From: Marivivens sp.
GTDB taxonomy: Bacteria; Pseudomonadota; Alphaproteobacteria; Rhodobacterales; Rhodobacteraceae
Assembly (NCBI GenBank): GCA_023254495.1
Contig: JALRLK010000181.1
Coordinates: forward strand, 1-44,574
Length of the DNA: 44,574 nucleotides
Reading direction: 5' to 3'
This document shows positions 7,542-15,251 of the stretch, piece after piece. Numbering within the stretch: the first letter of the stretch is position 1; every line of letters starts with the position of its first letter. A program made the position numbers and the translations under genes. Under the pieces are notes generated by a model. The model was given only the letters and a program-made list of their open reading frames with translations, was not told the origin of the DNA and ran no database searches.

Positions 7542-8672
7542 ATGACCGCAAAGTTCCAGTTTCATCTCAAGGCGACGGACGGCAAGGCCCGCACCGGCGT
7601 GATCGAGACCCCGCGCGGCGAGATCCGCACGCCGGCCTTTATGCCCGTGGGCACAGCCGCGACGGTCAAGGCGATGATGCCCGAAAGCGTCGCCGCCACC
7701 GGCGCCGATATCCTTCTGGGCAATACCTATCACCTGATGCTGCGCCCGACCGCCGAGCGGATCGACCGGTTGGGTGGCCTGCACAAGTTCATGAACTGGG
7801 ACAAGCCGATCCTGACCGACTCGGGCGGCTTTCAGGTCATGTCGCTTGCCGATCTGCGCAAGCTCACCGAGCGCGGCGTGACCTTCAAGAGCCACATCGA
7901 CGGCTCCAAACACGAGCTGACGCCCGAGCGGTCGATGGAGATTCAAAAGCTCCTCGGCTCTGATATCGTCATGTGTTTCGACGAATGCCCCGCGCTGCCC
8001 GCCGATGAGGCGCGGGTGGCCGACGCCATGCGCCTGTCGATGCGTTGGGCGCAGCGCTCGCGCGATGCCTTTGGCGACCGGCCCGGCCATGCGCTGTTTG
8101 GCATCCAGCAGGGCGGCGTGACCGAAAGCCTGCGGGCAGAAAGCGCCGAGGCGCTGACCAAGATCGGATTTGACGGCTATGCCGTGGGCGGCCTTGCCGT
8201 GGGCGAGGGGCAGGAGGCGATGTTTGGCGTGCTCGATTATGCGCCCGATATGCTCCCCGCCGACAAGCCGCGCTATCTCATGGGTGTGGGCAAGCCCGAT
8301 GATATCGTCGGCGCCGTCGCCCGTGGGATCGACATGATGGACTGTGTGCTGCCCTCACGCTCTGGGCGCACGGGCCAAGCATGGACCCGCCGGGGCCAAG
8401 TCAACATCAAGAACGCCCGCCATCAGGATGATCCGCGCCCTCTGGACGGGCATTGCACCTGCCCGGCCTGCCGCAACTATTCCCGCGCCTATCTGCATCA
8501 TGTGATGCGGGCGGGCGAGATGATCTCGGGGATGCTTTTGACCTGGCACAACCTGCATTACTACCAAGAGCTGATGGAGGGGATGCGCGACGCCATCGCG
8601 CGGGGCCAGTTCGCGGCCTTCGAGGCCGCCTTCCACGCGCAGCGGGCGGAAGGCGATATCGAGCCGCTCTAG
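7542..8672 (+). CDS. tgt: tRNA-guanine transglycosylase (queuine tRNA-ribosyltransferase)
   Basis: A 376-residue TIM-barrel enzyme that exchanges guanine for preQ1 at position 34 of GUN-anticodon tRNAs. General acid Asp93 lies in [12 protein letters not shown], nucleophile Asp267 in [20 protein letters not shown] (equivalent to E. coli Asp89 and Asp264), and the zinc site in [19 protein letters not shown] 7542 follows AGGGCAGG; the frame upstream to 7410 overlaps phhB in another frame and is rejected. One substrate tRNA type, tRNA-Asp(GUC), is encoded twice nearby, and queA, the next pathway enzyme, lies at 35511. Confidence 0.96.
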   Translation: MTAKFQFHLKATDGKARTGVIETPRGEIRTPAFMPVGTAATVKAMMPESVAATGADILLGNTYHLMLRPTAERIDRLGGLHKFMNWDKPILTDSGGFQVMSLADLRKLTERGVTFKSHIDGSKHELTPERSMEIQKLLGSDIVMCFDECPALPADEARVADAMRLSMRWAQRSRDAFGDRPGHALFGIQQGGVTESLRAESAEALTKIGFDGYAVGGLAVGEGQEAMFGVLDYAPDMLPADKPRYLMGVGKPDDIVGAVARGIDMMDCVLPSRSGRTGQAWTRRGQVNIKNARHQDDPRPLDGHCTCPACRNYSRAYLHHVMRAGEMISGMLLTWHNLHYYQELMEGMRDAIARGQFAAFEAAFHAQRAEGDIEPL

Positions 8673-8674
8673 GA

Positions 8675-9487
8675 TCAGGCGGCGGCCCTAGAATTGTCGG
8701 ATTGGCCCTTTCCGTCGATCGCCCATTTTCTGCGACGACCGACCGTTTCGGCAAAAGCACCAAGTTCGTCGCCATAGCTGTCGTCGAACCAGCGCAGCAG
8801 GGCGCTTCCGACCGAAATTCCATGCTGTTCCATCGTTGTCTGGATGTGGCAGTTTCCAGCGATCGGCTCAGTCAGGGAAACACTGACGGTCATGTCTTCG
8901 AATCCGCTGGTCCCCTCCCGCTCGAGATAGTAGCGGCAGAACCGGCCGGGGTCGCGCTCGAGGAAGGTCATGGTCATTTCCTCGGGCATGGCGCCGCGGT
9001 TGTCGAACCGCAGATACACTGTGTCCTGCTCTTCGAAGTCGTGATCGAAATCAACAAGTTTGCCCGACCAATAGTCATCAGGAGGCGACTCGCCGGGAAT
9101 GAGGCATTTCCAGACCGCTTGCGCTGGCAGATCAATCTTCAGCTTGCTGTGGCTCGACTGTGCCAGGTGCCAGCCGGCGCGATTGGTCCAGGATCCATAA
9201 AGAAAGGTCCAAAAAAGTGAAGCGCTTGCGACCGTCGACATCGGCAGGCTCTCGACGGGGAGCGGCAGAAGAGTGGCAAACCAAAGCCCCAACGCGGAGG
9301 TCTCGCAAAAGCGCCTTTGGTTGGGGAACATCAGGATGATGTGAATGCACAGGGCCGCCGCGATCCCGCCAGCGGCGAGCGACATGGGGCCTGCGCCAAT
9401 CGCCATCGACGTTGCAAGCATGACGCAAACCACCGAGAAGATGATGCGCTGACGTTGGCGGAATACTCTGTCCAGCATTGATTTCAT
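8675..9487 (-). CDS. Membrane-anchored SRPBCC-like protein of unknown function
   Basis: A predicted 270-residue protein. The N-terminal third is hydrophobic, with about three membrane segments (IIFSVVCVMLATSMAIGAG, AGGIAAALCIHIILMF, ALGLWFATLLPL). The C-terminal half begins with KIDLPAQAVWKCLIPGE, typical of the first strand and helix of SRPBCC (polyketide cyclase/START-like) domains, and continues with alternating strand patterns. ATG 9487 has a GAGG six bases upstream on the minus strand; the frame extends to 9745 but that part reads across the lon promoter and is not supported. It ends two bases from the tgt stop. I do not recognise a named family and assign no function. Confidence 0.65.
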   Translation of the reverse strand: MKSMLDRVFRQRQRIIFSVVCVMLATSMAIGAGPMSLAAGGIAAALCIHIILMFPNQRRFCETSALGLWFATLLPLPVESLPMSTVASASLFWTFLYGSWTNRAGWHLAQSSHSKLKIDLPAQAVWKCLIPGESPPDDYWSGKLVDFDHDFEEQDTVYLRFDNRGAMPEEMTMTFLERDPGRFCRYYLEREGTSGFEDMTVSVSLTEPIAGNCHIQTTMEQHGISVGSALLRWFDDSYGDELGAFAETVGRRRKWAIDGKGQSDNSRAAA

Positions 9488-9642
9488 ACTTAGCCTCAAC
9501 ATCCGTAGATTTGGTCTTGGGTGACCTTTGGAGGCAAATTGACGCGAGATTATGACCAGCGAAGGGCCGCGACACGGCATTTTCGATGCATATCCGCCTT
9601 GCTCCTGCCGAAACTGAGGTTCACATTGCTGGAAAGGAGACG

Positions 9643-9671
9643 CTTGAAACCGGGCCGGTTCGGACCCATTT
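9643..9671 (+). promoter_or_regulatory. Heat-shock (RpoH, sigma-32) promoter of lon
   Basis: CTTGAAA at 9643-9649 and CCCATTT at 9665-9671 are separated by 15 bases. This is a near-perfect match to the sigma-32 consensus (CTTGAAA, N11-15, CCCATnT). Transcription would begin about 65 bases before the lon ATG. lon is a classic sigma-32 target, which supports the call. The rest of the 256-bp gap 9488-9743 shows nothing else I can support. Confidence 0.75.
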
Positions 9672-9743
9672 CTAGGCTCTAAAGCGGAGACGGATCGCTG
9701 CCTAGAAGGGGCTTTCCGTCTTGCCAATAAAAAGGAAACGAGC

Positions 9744-12161
9744 ATGGATACTTCTCAAACCACCTCCTATCCGGTCCTGCCGCTCCGCGACATTGTCGTG
9801 TTTCCGCATATGATCGTGCCGCTTTTTGTCGGACGCGAGAAATCGGTGCGAGCACTCGAAGAGGTGATGGGCGAGGACAAGCAGATCCTTCTCTCGAGCC
9901 AGATCGATCCCGGACAGGACGATCCCGACGAGGAAGGCATCTATCGCACCGGCGTTTTGGCCAATGTGCTGCAGCTCCTGAAGCTGCCCGATGGCACCGT
10001 TAAAGTGCTTGTCGAGGGCAAAGCGCGTGTGAAGATCACCGAGTTTGTGCACAACCCGAGCTTCTTTGAAGCGCGCGCCGAAGAATTGCATGAATATCCT
10101 GGCGCCGAAGACGAGCTTCAGGCGCTTGTGCGGTCGGTTGCCGAAGAGTTCGAGCGCTACGCAAAGATCAAGAAGAATATCCCCGAAGAAGCTCTGGCGG
10201 CGGTCAGTGATGCGACCGAGCCCGCCAAGCTGGCCGATCTCGTGTCGGGCCACCTCGGCATCGAGGTAGGGCATAAGCAGGAACTATTGGAAATCCTCTC
10301 GGTCAGCGAGCGGCTCGAGAAGATTTACGGCCATATGCAGGGCGAGATGTCGGTCCTGCAGGTCGAGAAAAAGATCAAGACCCGGGTCAAGAACCAGATG
10401 GAGCGGACCCAGCGCGAGTATTATCTGAATGAGCAGATGAGGGCCATTCAGAAGGAGCTTGGCGAGGGCGAGGAAGGCCAGAATGAGATTGCCGAGCTTG
10501 AGCGGCGCATCAACGAGACCAAGTTCTCGAAGGAAGCCCGCGAGAAGGCCGAGGCCGAGCTGAAAAAGCTCAAGTCGATGAGCCCGATGAGCGCCGAGGC
10601 GACCGTGGTGCGCAACTATCTCGATTGGCTTCTGTCGATCCCGTGGGGTGTCAAGAGCCGCACCAAGAAGGATCTGGGCAACGCCGAGAAGGTGCTCGAT
10701 GCCGATCACTATGGCCTTGAGAAGGTCAAGGAGCGGATCGTCGAATATCTCGCCGTGCAGCAGCGCTCGGCCAAGCTCAAAGGCCCGATCATGTGCCTCG
10801 TCGGCCCTCCGGGTGTAGGCAAGACCTCGCTCGGTAAATCGGTCGCCAAGGCCACGGGGCGCGAGTTCATCCGCATCTCGCTCGGCGGCGTGCGCGACGA
10901 GAGCGAGATCCGCGGCCACCGCCGGACCTATATTGGTTCGATGCCGGGCAAGATCATTCAGGCGCTGAAAAAGGCCAAGACCACCAATCCGCTCATCCTC
11001 CTCGATGAAATCGACAAGATGGGTCAGGATTTCCGTGGCGATCCGGCCTCGGCCATGCTCGAGGTCTTGGACCCCGAACAGAACAACACCTTCATGGATC
11101 ACTATCTCGAGGTGGAATACGACCTCTCGAACGTGATGTTCCTGACCACGGCCAACAGCTACAATATGCCCGGCCCGCTGATGGACCGGATGGAGATCAT
11201 CTCGCTCTCGGGCTACACCGAGGATGAAAAGCGCGAGATCGCCAAGCAGCACCTACTGCCCAAGGTGATGAAGAACCACGGGCTTAGGCCCAAGGAATTC
11301 GTCGTCGAAGACAGCGCCCTTACAGCGATGGTCCGCGTCTATACCCGCGAGGCCGGCGTTCGTAACCTCGAACGCGAGATCGCTAAGGTGGCCCGCAAGG
11401 CTGTCACCAAGATCGTGCGGAAAGAGACCCAGAAGGTCGTCGTCACCGACGAGAACATCAACGATTTCCTCGGCGTGGCCAAGTTCCGCTATGGCTTGGC
11501 CGAGAAGGAAGATCAGGTCGGCGTTGTCACCGGCCTCGCCTGGACCAGCGTCGGCGGCGAGATCCTCTCGATCGAGGCTCTGCGCCTTCCCGGCAAGGGC
11601 CGGATGAAGGCCACCGGCAAATTGGGCGAGGTAATGAAGGAATCGATCGAGGCCGCGTCGAGCTATGTCCGCTCGATTGCGCCGCAGATCGGCGTCAAGC
11701 CGCCGCGCCTTGATCGCTGGGATATCCACGTGCACGTGCCCGATGGGGCGACGCCCAAGGATGGCCCCTCGGCTGGACTTGCGATGGTGACTGCGATCGT
11801 TTCGGTCCTGACCCAGATCCCTGTCCGCAAAGACATCGCCATGACCGGCGAGGTGACGCTGCGCGGCAACGCCAGCGCCATTGGGGGCCTGAAGGAAAAG
11901 CTCCTCGCAGCCCTTCGCGCAGGAGTAAAAACCGTGCTGATCCCGACCGAGAACGAGAAAGACCTGCCCGAGATTCCCGACAACGTGAAAGAAGGGCTCC
12001 AGATCATTCCGGTGTCTCATGTCTCCGAAGTGCTAAAACACGCGCTGGTGCGCCAGCCTGAGGGCATTGAATGGGACGAAGAGGCCGAAGAGGCCGCCAC
12101 CAAGGCGCTCTCGGGCGCTTCTGAAGGGGCAGGCGACGGGGCAGGGGCGATCGCCCACTGA
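9744..12161 (+). CDS. lon: ATP-dependent protease La (Lon)
   Basis: An 805-residue, complete Lon. Order: N-terminal substrate domain ([23 protein letters not shown]), a long helical linker, AAA+ ATPase with Walker A GPPGVGKT (residues 354-361) and Walker [11 protein letters not shown], then the serine-lysine protease domain with catalytic Ser676 in [10 protein letters not shown] and the dyad lysine in [11 protein letters not shown] (around 717-719). It degrades misfolded and regulatory proteins in the cytoplasm. ATG 9744 follows AAAAGGAA. A heat-shock promoter lies upstream and an intrinsic terminator directly downstream, so it is its own transcription unit. The HU-like gene next to it is a usual neighbour. 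Confidence 0.97.
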   Translation: MDTSQTTSYPVLPLRDIVVFPHMIVPLFVGREKSVRALEEVMGEDKQILLSSQIDPGQDDPDEEGIYRTGVLANVLQLLKLPDGTVKVLVEGKARVKITEFVHNPSFFEARAEELHEYPGAEDELQALVRSVAEEFERYAKIKKNIPEEALAAVSDATEPAKLADLVSGHLGIEVGHKQELLEILSVSERLEKIYGHMQGEMSVLQVEKKIKTRVKNQMERTQREYYLNEQMRAIQKELGEGEEGQNEIAELERRINETKFSKEAREKAEAELKKLKSMSPMSAEATVVRNYLDWLLSIPWGVKSRTKKDLGNAEKVLDADHYGLEKVKERIVEYLAVQQRSAKLKGPIMCLVGPPGVGKTSLGKSVAKATGREFIRISLGGVRDESEIRGHRRTYIGSMPGKIIQALKKAKTTNPLILLDEIDKMGQDFRGDPASAMLEVLDPEQNNTFMDHYLEVEYDLSNVMFLTTANSYNMPGPLMDRMEIISLSGYTEDEKREIAKQHLLPKVMKNHGLRPKEFVVEDSALTAMVRVYTREAGVRNLEREIAKVARKAVTKIVRKETQKVVVTDENINDFLGVAKFRYGLAEKEDQVGVVTGLAWTSVGGEILSIEALRLPGKGRMKATGKLGEVMKESIEAASSYVRSIAPQIGVKPPRLDRWDIHVHVPDGATPKDGPSAGLAMVTAIVSVLTQIPVRKDIAMTGEVTLRGNASAIGGLKEKLLAALRAGVKTVLIPTENEKDLPEIPDNVKEGLQIIPVSHVSEVLKHALVRQPEGIEWDEEAEEAATKALSGASEGAGDGAGAIAH

Positions 12162-12180
12162 CCCTCCATCCAAGATGACA

Positions 12181-12208
12181 GGCGCGCGCTTTCGAGCGCG
12201 CCTTTTTC
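12181..12208 (+). terminator. Intrinsic terminator of lon
   Basis: A GC stem (GCGCGCT / AGCGCGC around a TTCG tetraloop, 12184-12201) is followed by CCTTTTTCTTT. It lies 20 bases after the lon stop. Confidence 0.85.
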
Positions 12209-12209
12209 T

Positions 12210-12238
12210 TTGCCAGCCCGCACCGAAACCGCGCTAAG
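12210..12238 (+). promoter_or_regulatory. Candidate sigma-70 promoter of the HU-like gene
   Basis: TTGCCA at 12210-12215 and GCTAAG at 12233-12238 are separated by 17 bases, 30 bases before the HU-like ATG. It overlaps the end of the lon terminator T-run. The -10 is only a partial match. Confidence 0.35.
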
Positions 12239-12267
12239 CTCGGTGTGGTATCAGGGAGCAGACAAGA

Positions 12268-12642
12268 ATGGCTGTCAAAACGACCTCGAAAACCAAAACC
12301 ACCGCGAAAGCAAAGCCGGAAAAGTTGACAGCCCCGAGCGAGGTCGTCGCCGAAGTGGTGGCGCTGCGTGACGTTCTGACAAAGAAGGATATCGTCGCCC
12401 GCGCGGTCGAAATCTCGGGGGTCAAAAAGAAAGACGCCCGGCCCTCGGTGGAAGCGGCGCTTCAAGTTGTGCTTGCGGCGCTGGCAGAGGGGAATGAGGT
12501 CAACGTTCCCCCCTATGGCAAGATCCGCATCGTCAAGGAAAAGGCCATCAAGGGCGGCAAGATGATCACCGCCAAGATTCGGGTCAACGACGGCTCAGCG
12601 TCAATTCCTGCCGATGCCCCCCTTGCAGAGACCGAGGAGTAG
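12268..12642 (+). CDS. HU/IHF-family DNA-binding protein with basic N-terminal tail
   Basis: A 124-residue protein. Residues 1-25 are a Lys/Thr/Ala-rich low-complexity tail (MAVKTTSKTKTTAKAKPEK). The rest follows the HU fold: LTKKDIVARAVEISGVKKKDARPSVEAALQVVLAALAEGNEVNVPPYGKIRIVKEK, with a shortened, Lys-rich beta-arm region and no classical RNP arm sequence. This resembles the divergent HU-like proteins encoded next to lon in Rhodobacteraceae. It probably binds and compacts DNA without sequence specificity. It has its own candidate promoter. GGGAG lies before the ATG. Confidence 0.8.
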   Translation: MAVKTTSKTKTTAKAKPEKLTAPSEVVAEVVALRDVLTKKDIVARAVEISGVKKKDARPSVEAALQVVLAALAEGNEVNVPPYGKIRIVKEKAIKGGKMITAKIRVNDGSASIPADAPLAETEE

Positions 12643-12660
12643 GGCTAAACGCCCCCCTGC

Positions 12661-12735
12661 GGGTGATTAGCTCAGTGGTAGAGCGCTTCGTTCACATCGA
12701 AGATGTCAGGAGTTCGAATCTCTTATCACCCACCA
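12661..12735 (+). tRNA. tRNA-Val(CAC)
   Basis: Full cloverleaf: acceptor GGGTGAT/ATCACCC, D-arm GCTC/GAGC, anticodon stem CTTCG/CGAAG with loop TTCACAT (anticodon CAC, reads GUG), T-arm AGGAG-TTCGAAT-CTCTT, discriminator A and an encoded CCA end at 12733-12735. Confidence 0.95.
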
Positions 12736-12742
12736 GATTTCC

Positions 12743-12778
12743 GAAAGGCGCAGCCCCAAGGCCGCGCCTTTCTCGTTT
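12743..12778 (+). terminator. Intrinsic terminator after tRNA-Val(CAC)
   Basis: A 9-bp stem, GAAAGGCGC (12743-12751) with GCGCCTTTC (12764-12772), loop of 12, followed by TCGTTT. The T-run is weak but the position right after the tRNA fits. Confidence 0.6.
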
Positions 12779-12789
12779 AAGGGAAGGCG

Positions 12790-13410
12790 ATGCAAACTTT
12801 TCCTGAGCTTTTCGTCCTGCGCCACGGAGAAACCGAGTGGAACCGTGCCCGCCGCTGGCAGGGCGTTCTGGATTCGCCCTTGACCGAAAAGGGCAGGGCG
12901 CAGGCCGTGGCTATGGGCGAAATGCTTCGCTCTGAAAGCGTTACCGCCACAAGCCACCAGATCCTGTCGAGTCCACAGGGGCGGGCCGTGGAAACCGCAC
13001 GGCTGGCCTTTGGCGATGCCGGCGCGATCCAGCCAGAGCCGCTTTTGCGCGAGATCTCGGTGGGCGACTGGGCCGGTCTGACCATGGACGAAATTGATGC
13101 TCGCTGGCCAGGCCCCGAAGACGAACATTTCCTCGGCAGATATGCCCGCGCGCCGGGGGGCGAGCCCTTCGAAGCGCTCTGGGAGAGGGTGGGCAAGGTT
13201 CTGGACCTGATTTCCCGCCCAACCGTGATCGTCACCCACGGCATTACCTCGCGCTTTTTGCGCACGCGGGCCATGGGCCTGTCGCTCGATCAAATCAAGG
13301 AGCTTCCGGGCGGGCAGGGGGTGATTTTCCACCTGAAGGACGGGGAACACAAAATCCTTGGAAGGAGTGGCTTGCAGCCTGATCCGCAAGAGGCTAAACG
13401 GCTGCCCTGA
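12790..13410 (+). CDS. Histidine phosphatase family protein (phosphoglycerate-mutase-like)
   Basis: A 206-residue cytoplasmic protein. The RHGETEWN motif near residue 13 carries the phosphohistidine; the second catalytic His lies in VIVTHGITSRFLR, and SSPQGRAVETA and EISVGDWAGLTMDEI supply the remaining phosphate-pocket residues. It belongs with the GpmB/CobC/alpha-ribazole phosphatase branch, not the 2,3-bisphosphoglycerate mutase GpmA, which is longer. Substrate is undetermined; no cobalamin genes are near. It lies between two tRNA-Val genes. GGGAAGGCG precedes the ATG. Confidence 0.88.
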   Translation: MQTFPELFVLRHGETEWNRARRWQGVLDSPLTEKGRAQAVAMGEMLRSESVTATSHQILSSPQGRAVETARLAFGDAGAIQPEPLLREISVGDWAGLTMDEIDARWPGPEDEHFLGRYARAPGGEPFEALWERVGKVLDLISRPTVIVTHGITSRFLRTRAMGLSLDQIKELPGGQGVIFHLKDGEHKILGRSGLQPDPQEAKRLP

Positions 13411-13411
13411 C

Positions 13412-13487
<76 letters not shown>

Positions 13488-13550
13488 TTTCCTCGCCTTT
13501 CCTCTGCATCTATGTTCTGCTCATTGCGTGGCTTGTTTCGGAGGAACGCT

Positions 13551-13904
13551 TTGCCAAAACACAGAATCTTCACGACAAGCGTCGCAAGCGTTTATCCGCA
13601 TTATGTGAACAAGGCTGTTCGGAAAGGTCGGACACAGGCCGAAGTGGATGAGATCATCCGCTGGCTCACCGGCTTTAGGCAGGAGGCTCTCGAGGCACAA
13701 CTGGCCGAGAAGACCGATTTCGAGACCTTCTTTGCGGTGGCTCCGGCGCTCAATTCCGCGAGAAACGAGATCAAGGGCGTCATCTGTGGTGTCCGGATCG
13801 AAAACATCGAAGAGCCCCTGATGCGCGAAATCCGCTATTTGGACAAACTTATCGACGAGTTGGCGCGGGGGCGCCCGATGGAGAAGATCCTGCGCCAAAG
13901 CTGA
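13551..13904 (+). CDS. DUF2200 family protein, TTG start
   Basis: A 117-residue cytoplasmic protein. The DUF2200 pattern is clear: [21 protein letters not shown] near the start, [59 protein letters not shown] at the end. The start is taken as TTG 13551: GGAGG at 13540-13544 lies seven bases before it and homologues begin at this PKHRIF. The longer frame back to 13455 would run inside tRNA-Val(UAC). Function of the family is unknown to me. Confidence 0.85.
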   Translation: MPKHRIFTTSVASVYPHYVNKAVRKGRTQAEVDEIIRWLTGFRQEALEAQLAEKTDFETFFAVAPALNSARNEIKGVICGVRIENIEEPLMREIRYLDKLIDELARGRPMEKILRQS

Positions 13905-14071
13905 TGCGGAGAGTTCATAGAGTTGTGTAGTGGCCAACCGCAACATTCAGTCGATTAGGATCTCTCCTTGATTGACGTTAGGTAAACGTCGCTCTACCCA
14001 TGGTGTATCTAGTATCCTGCAGATGTCCGAATTGCGCGAGTTCGGCAGGCAGGGGTTGGTGTGAGGATATC

Positions 14072-14341
14072 ATGGACTACGAAGTTTCAGGGGCTTCGGT
14101 AGATCGCTGGTTCCGAGCTTGTAGCGAGTTGCTGCAGATCAGGCTCGAGACAATGAAGCCGGCTGACCGTGCCAGATTTCTGTTGGAATTTAATGTCAGG
14201 ATTCTCGAGTATTCGGCTTTCGAGATTGCCCCAGTGTGGGATCCCGGAAGTGTAGCGCATCTGATCCGAATGGCCACCGAAGTGGATCGGATGATCGACG
14301 GGAATAACGTGGTTCCATTGGCAAAATTCGGGAATCCTTAA
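14072..14341 (+). CDS. Hypothetical protein, orphan with lower GC
   Basis: An 89-residue soluble, largely helical protein (DRWFRACSELLQIRLETMK, ADRARFLLEFNVRILEYSAF, PGSVAHLIRMATEVDRMID). ATG 14072 follows GTGAGGA. I recognise no family. Base composition is visibly lower in GC than the surrounding genes, it stands alone between DUF2200 and the tRNA-Asp pair, and no operon partner is evident, so acquisition by transfer is possible. The frame may start at 14000, but that upstream part is Cys-rich and has no ribosome site. Confidence 0.55.
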   Translation: MDYEVSGASVDRWFRACSELLQIRLETMKPADRARFLLEFNVRILEYSAFEIAPVWDPGSVAHLIRMATEVDRMIDGNNVVPLAKFGNP

Positions 14342-14433
14342 AAAGATCAGTGGATTGACGGCTATGCTTTGGCGGAAAAGGCCGAGAATGCGCTACCCTT
14401 TGCAAAAACCCGGAAAAACCGGTCTCAGACCGC

Positions 14434-14462
14434 TTGACGCCATCGGATGGCCCGCATAGAAG
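14434..14462 (+). promoter_or_regulatory. Candidate promoter of the tRNA-Asp pair
   Basis: TTGACG at 14434-14439 and TAGAAG at 14457-14462 are spaced 17 bases, ending 37 bases before the first tRNA-Asp. A short inverted repeat, CGGTCT-C-AGACCG, ends two bases before the -35. The -10 is weak. Confidence 0.45.
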
Positions 14463-14498
14463 GCCCCTCACGTTCGGTCGCAAGACCGGAACAGACGC

Positions 14499-14575
14499 GC
14501 GGTTGTAGCTCAGTCGGTTAGAGTACCGGCCTGTCACGCCGGGGGTCGCGGGTTCGAGCCCCGTCAACCGCGCCA
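14499..14575 (+). tRNA. tRNA-Asp(GUC), copy 1
   Basis: Acceptor GCGGTTG/CAACCGC, D-arm GCTC/GAGT, anticodon stem CCGGC/GCCGG with loop CTGTCAC (anticodon GTC), T-arm GCGGG-TTCGAGC-CCCGT, discriminator G, encoded CCA. Its U34-family GUC anticodon makes it a substrate for Tgt, encoded at 7542. Confidence 0.95.
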
Positions 14576-14601
14576 CTGTTCCGATCCGACCAGCCCCAAG
14601 C

Positions 14602-14678
14602 GCGGTTGTAGCTCAGTCGGTTAGAGTACCGGCCTGTCACGCCGGGGGTCGCGGGTTCGAGCCCCGTCAACCGCGCCA
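14602..14678 (+). tRNA. tRNA-Asp(GUC), copy 2
   Basis: Base-for-base identical to copy 1 over all 77 positions, 26 bases downstream and in the same orientation, so probably a tandem duplication transcribed as one unit. Confidence 0.95.
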
Positions 14679-14763
14679 CTTTCTCTATATATTGTATTTT
14701 TGTGATGGATTGTCCGCAAGGCAAGGTATAGGGTCGCGGCAGACCGTATTTTAAGGGCTGCCA

Positions 14764-14982
14764 ATGGACTTTCTCGATCAAATCCCGTGGAGTCTGGCGA
14801 TCATCGCCGCGCTGACGCTCGGCCTCGCGCCATTCTTTCCCGAGCCGCATATCTGGGAAAAGCTGAAGATGCTTGTGGCGGGCGATCTCGCCAAGCCAAT
14901 CGACATCTTCGACCTCGTTCTCCACGCGGCTCCGTGGCTGCTACTCTTGCTCAAGGTTCTGCGCGAGTCCGTTCTGAAGTAG
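14764..14982 (+). CDS. Small membrane protein, 72 aa
   Basis: A 72-residue protein with two hydrophobic stretches (WSLAIIAALTLGLAPFF and DIFDLVLHAAPWLLLLLKVLR) joined by a charged loop. AAGGG lies before the ATG. Short proteins of this pattern are widespread in bacteria and are often labelled 'RND transporter' by transfer of a poor name; nothing here supports transport. Likely an inner-membrane hairpin protein of unknown role. Confidence 0.7.
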   Translation: MDFLDQIPWSLAIIAALTLGLAPFFPEPHIWEKLKMLVAGDLAKPIDIFDLVLHAAPWLLLLLKVLRESVLK

Positions 14983-15053
14983 GGGGCTGTCTGCCCCCCG
15001 CCGGTCCGTTCCGGCGCGGCTCCCCCAGAGGATATTTGTGGGCCTCGGAGAGA
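14983..15053 (+). repeat. Intergenic repeat element, copy A
   Basis: Starts directly after the stop at 14982 with the inverted repeat GGGGGC-TGTCT-GCCCCC, then a GC-rich spacer with a CGCCGG/CCGGCG hairpin, then CCCCCAGAGGATATTTGTGGG and CCTCGGAG. The same order of blocks is present in copy B on the other strand. Likely a Rhodobacteraceae-type palindromic intergenic element that also acts as a 3'-end structure. Confidence 0.65.
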
Positions 15054-15084
15054 AGCGTTCAGACTATCTTTACCATGATCGCCG

Positions 15085-15186
15085 TAATCTGGTGGCACGG
15101 TACAGGCGGGGATGCCGATGACCGTGGCCGACGAGAGGGGCTACCACTCGCACGAACGGGCGGCTTCAAGGGCCGCCCGTTTTTTC
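15085..15186 (+). ncRNA. Candidate structured small RNA ending in a strong terminator
   Basis: No supportable gene covers this interval. It can fold into several stems: GGCACGGT (15093 area) with ACCGTGGCC, an inner GGC/GCC hairpin, GAG-GG with CC-CTC further on, and a final terminator. It could be a small RNA or merely the 3' end of the 72-aa gene's message. I could not match it to a known RNA family by eye, and no clear promoter is visible. Confidence 0.3.
15155..15186 (+). terminator. Strong intrinsic terminator
   Basis: A 10-bp perfect stem, AACGGGCGGC (15155-15164) with GCCGCCCGTT (15172-15181), loop of seven, then TTTTTC. The T-run shows it stops plus-strand transcription coming from the 14764 gene or from a small RNA. 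Confidence 0.85.
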
Positions 15187-15190
15187 TTTC

Positions 15191-15242
15191 TCAGAGGCCC
15201 GAAAATATCCCGGGGGGGCCAAGGGGGGGCAGAGCCCCCTTG
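15191..15242 (-). repeat. Intergenic repeat element, copy B (inverted)
   Basis: Read on the minus strand: AGGGGGCTCTGCCCCC, then GGCCCCCCCGGGATATTTTC and GGGCCTCTGA. This repeats copy A block by block in the opposite orientation. It includes a hairpin CAAGGGGG/CCCCCTTG at 15220-15242 lying 9 bases after the stop of the M20 peptidase gene. Confidence 0.65.
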
Positions 15243-15251
15243 TCTACTGCC

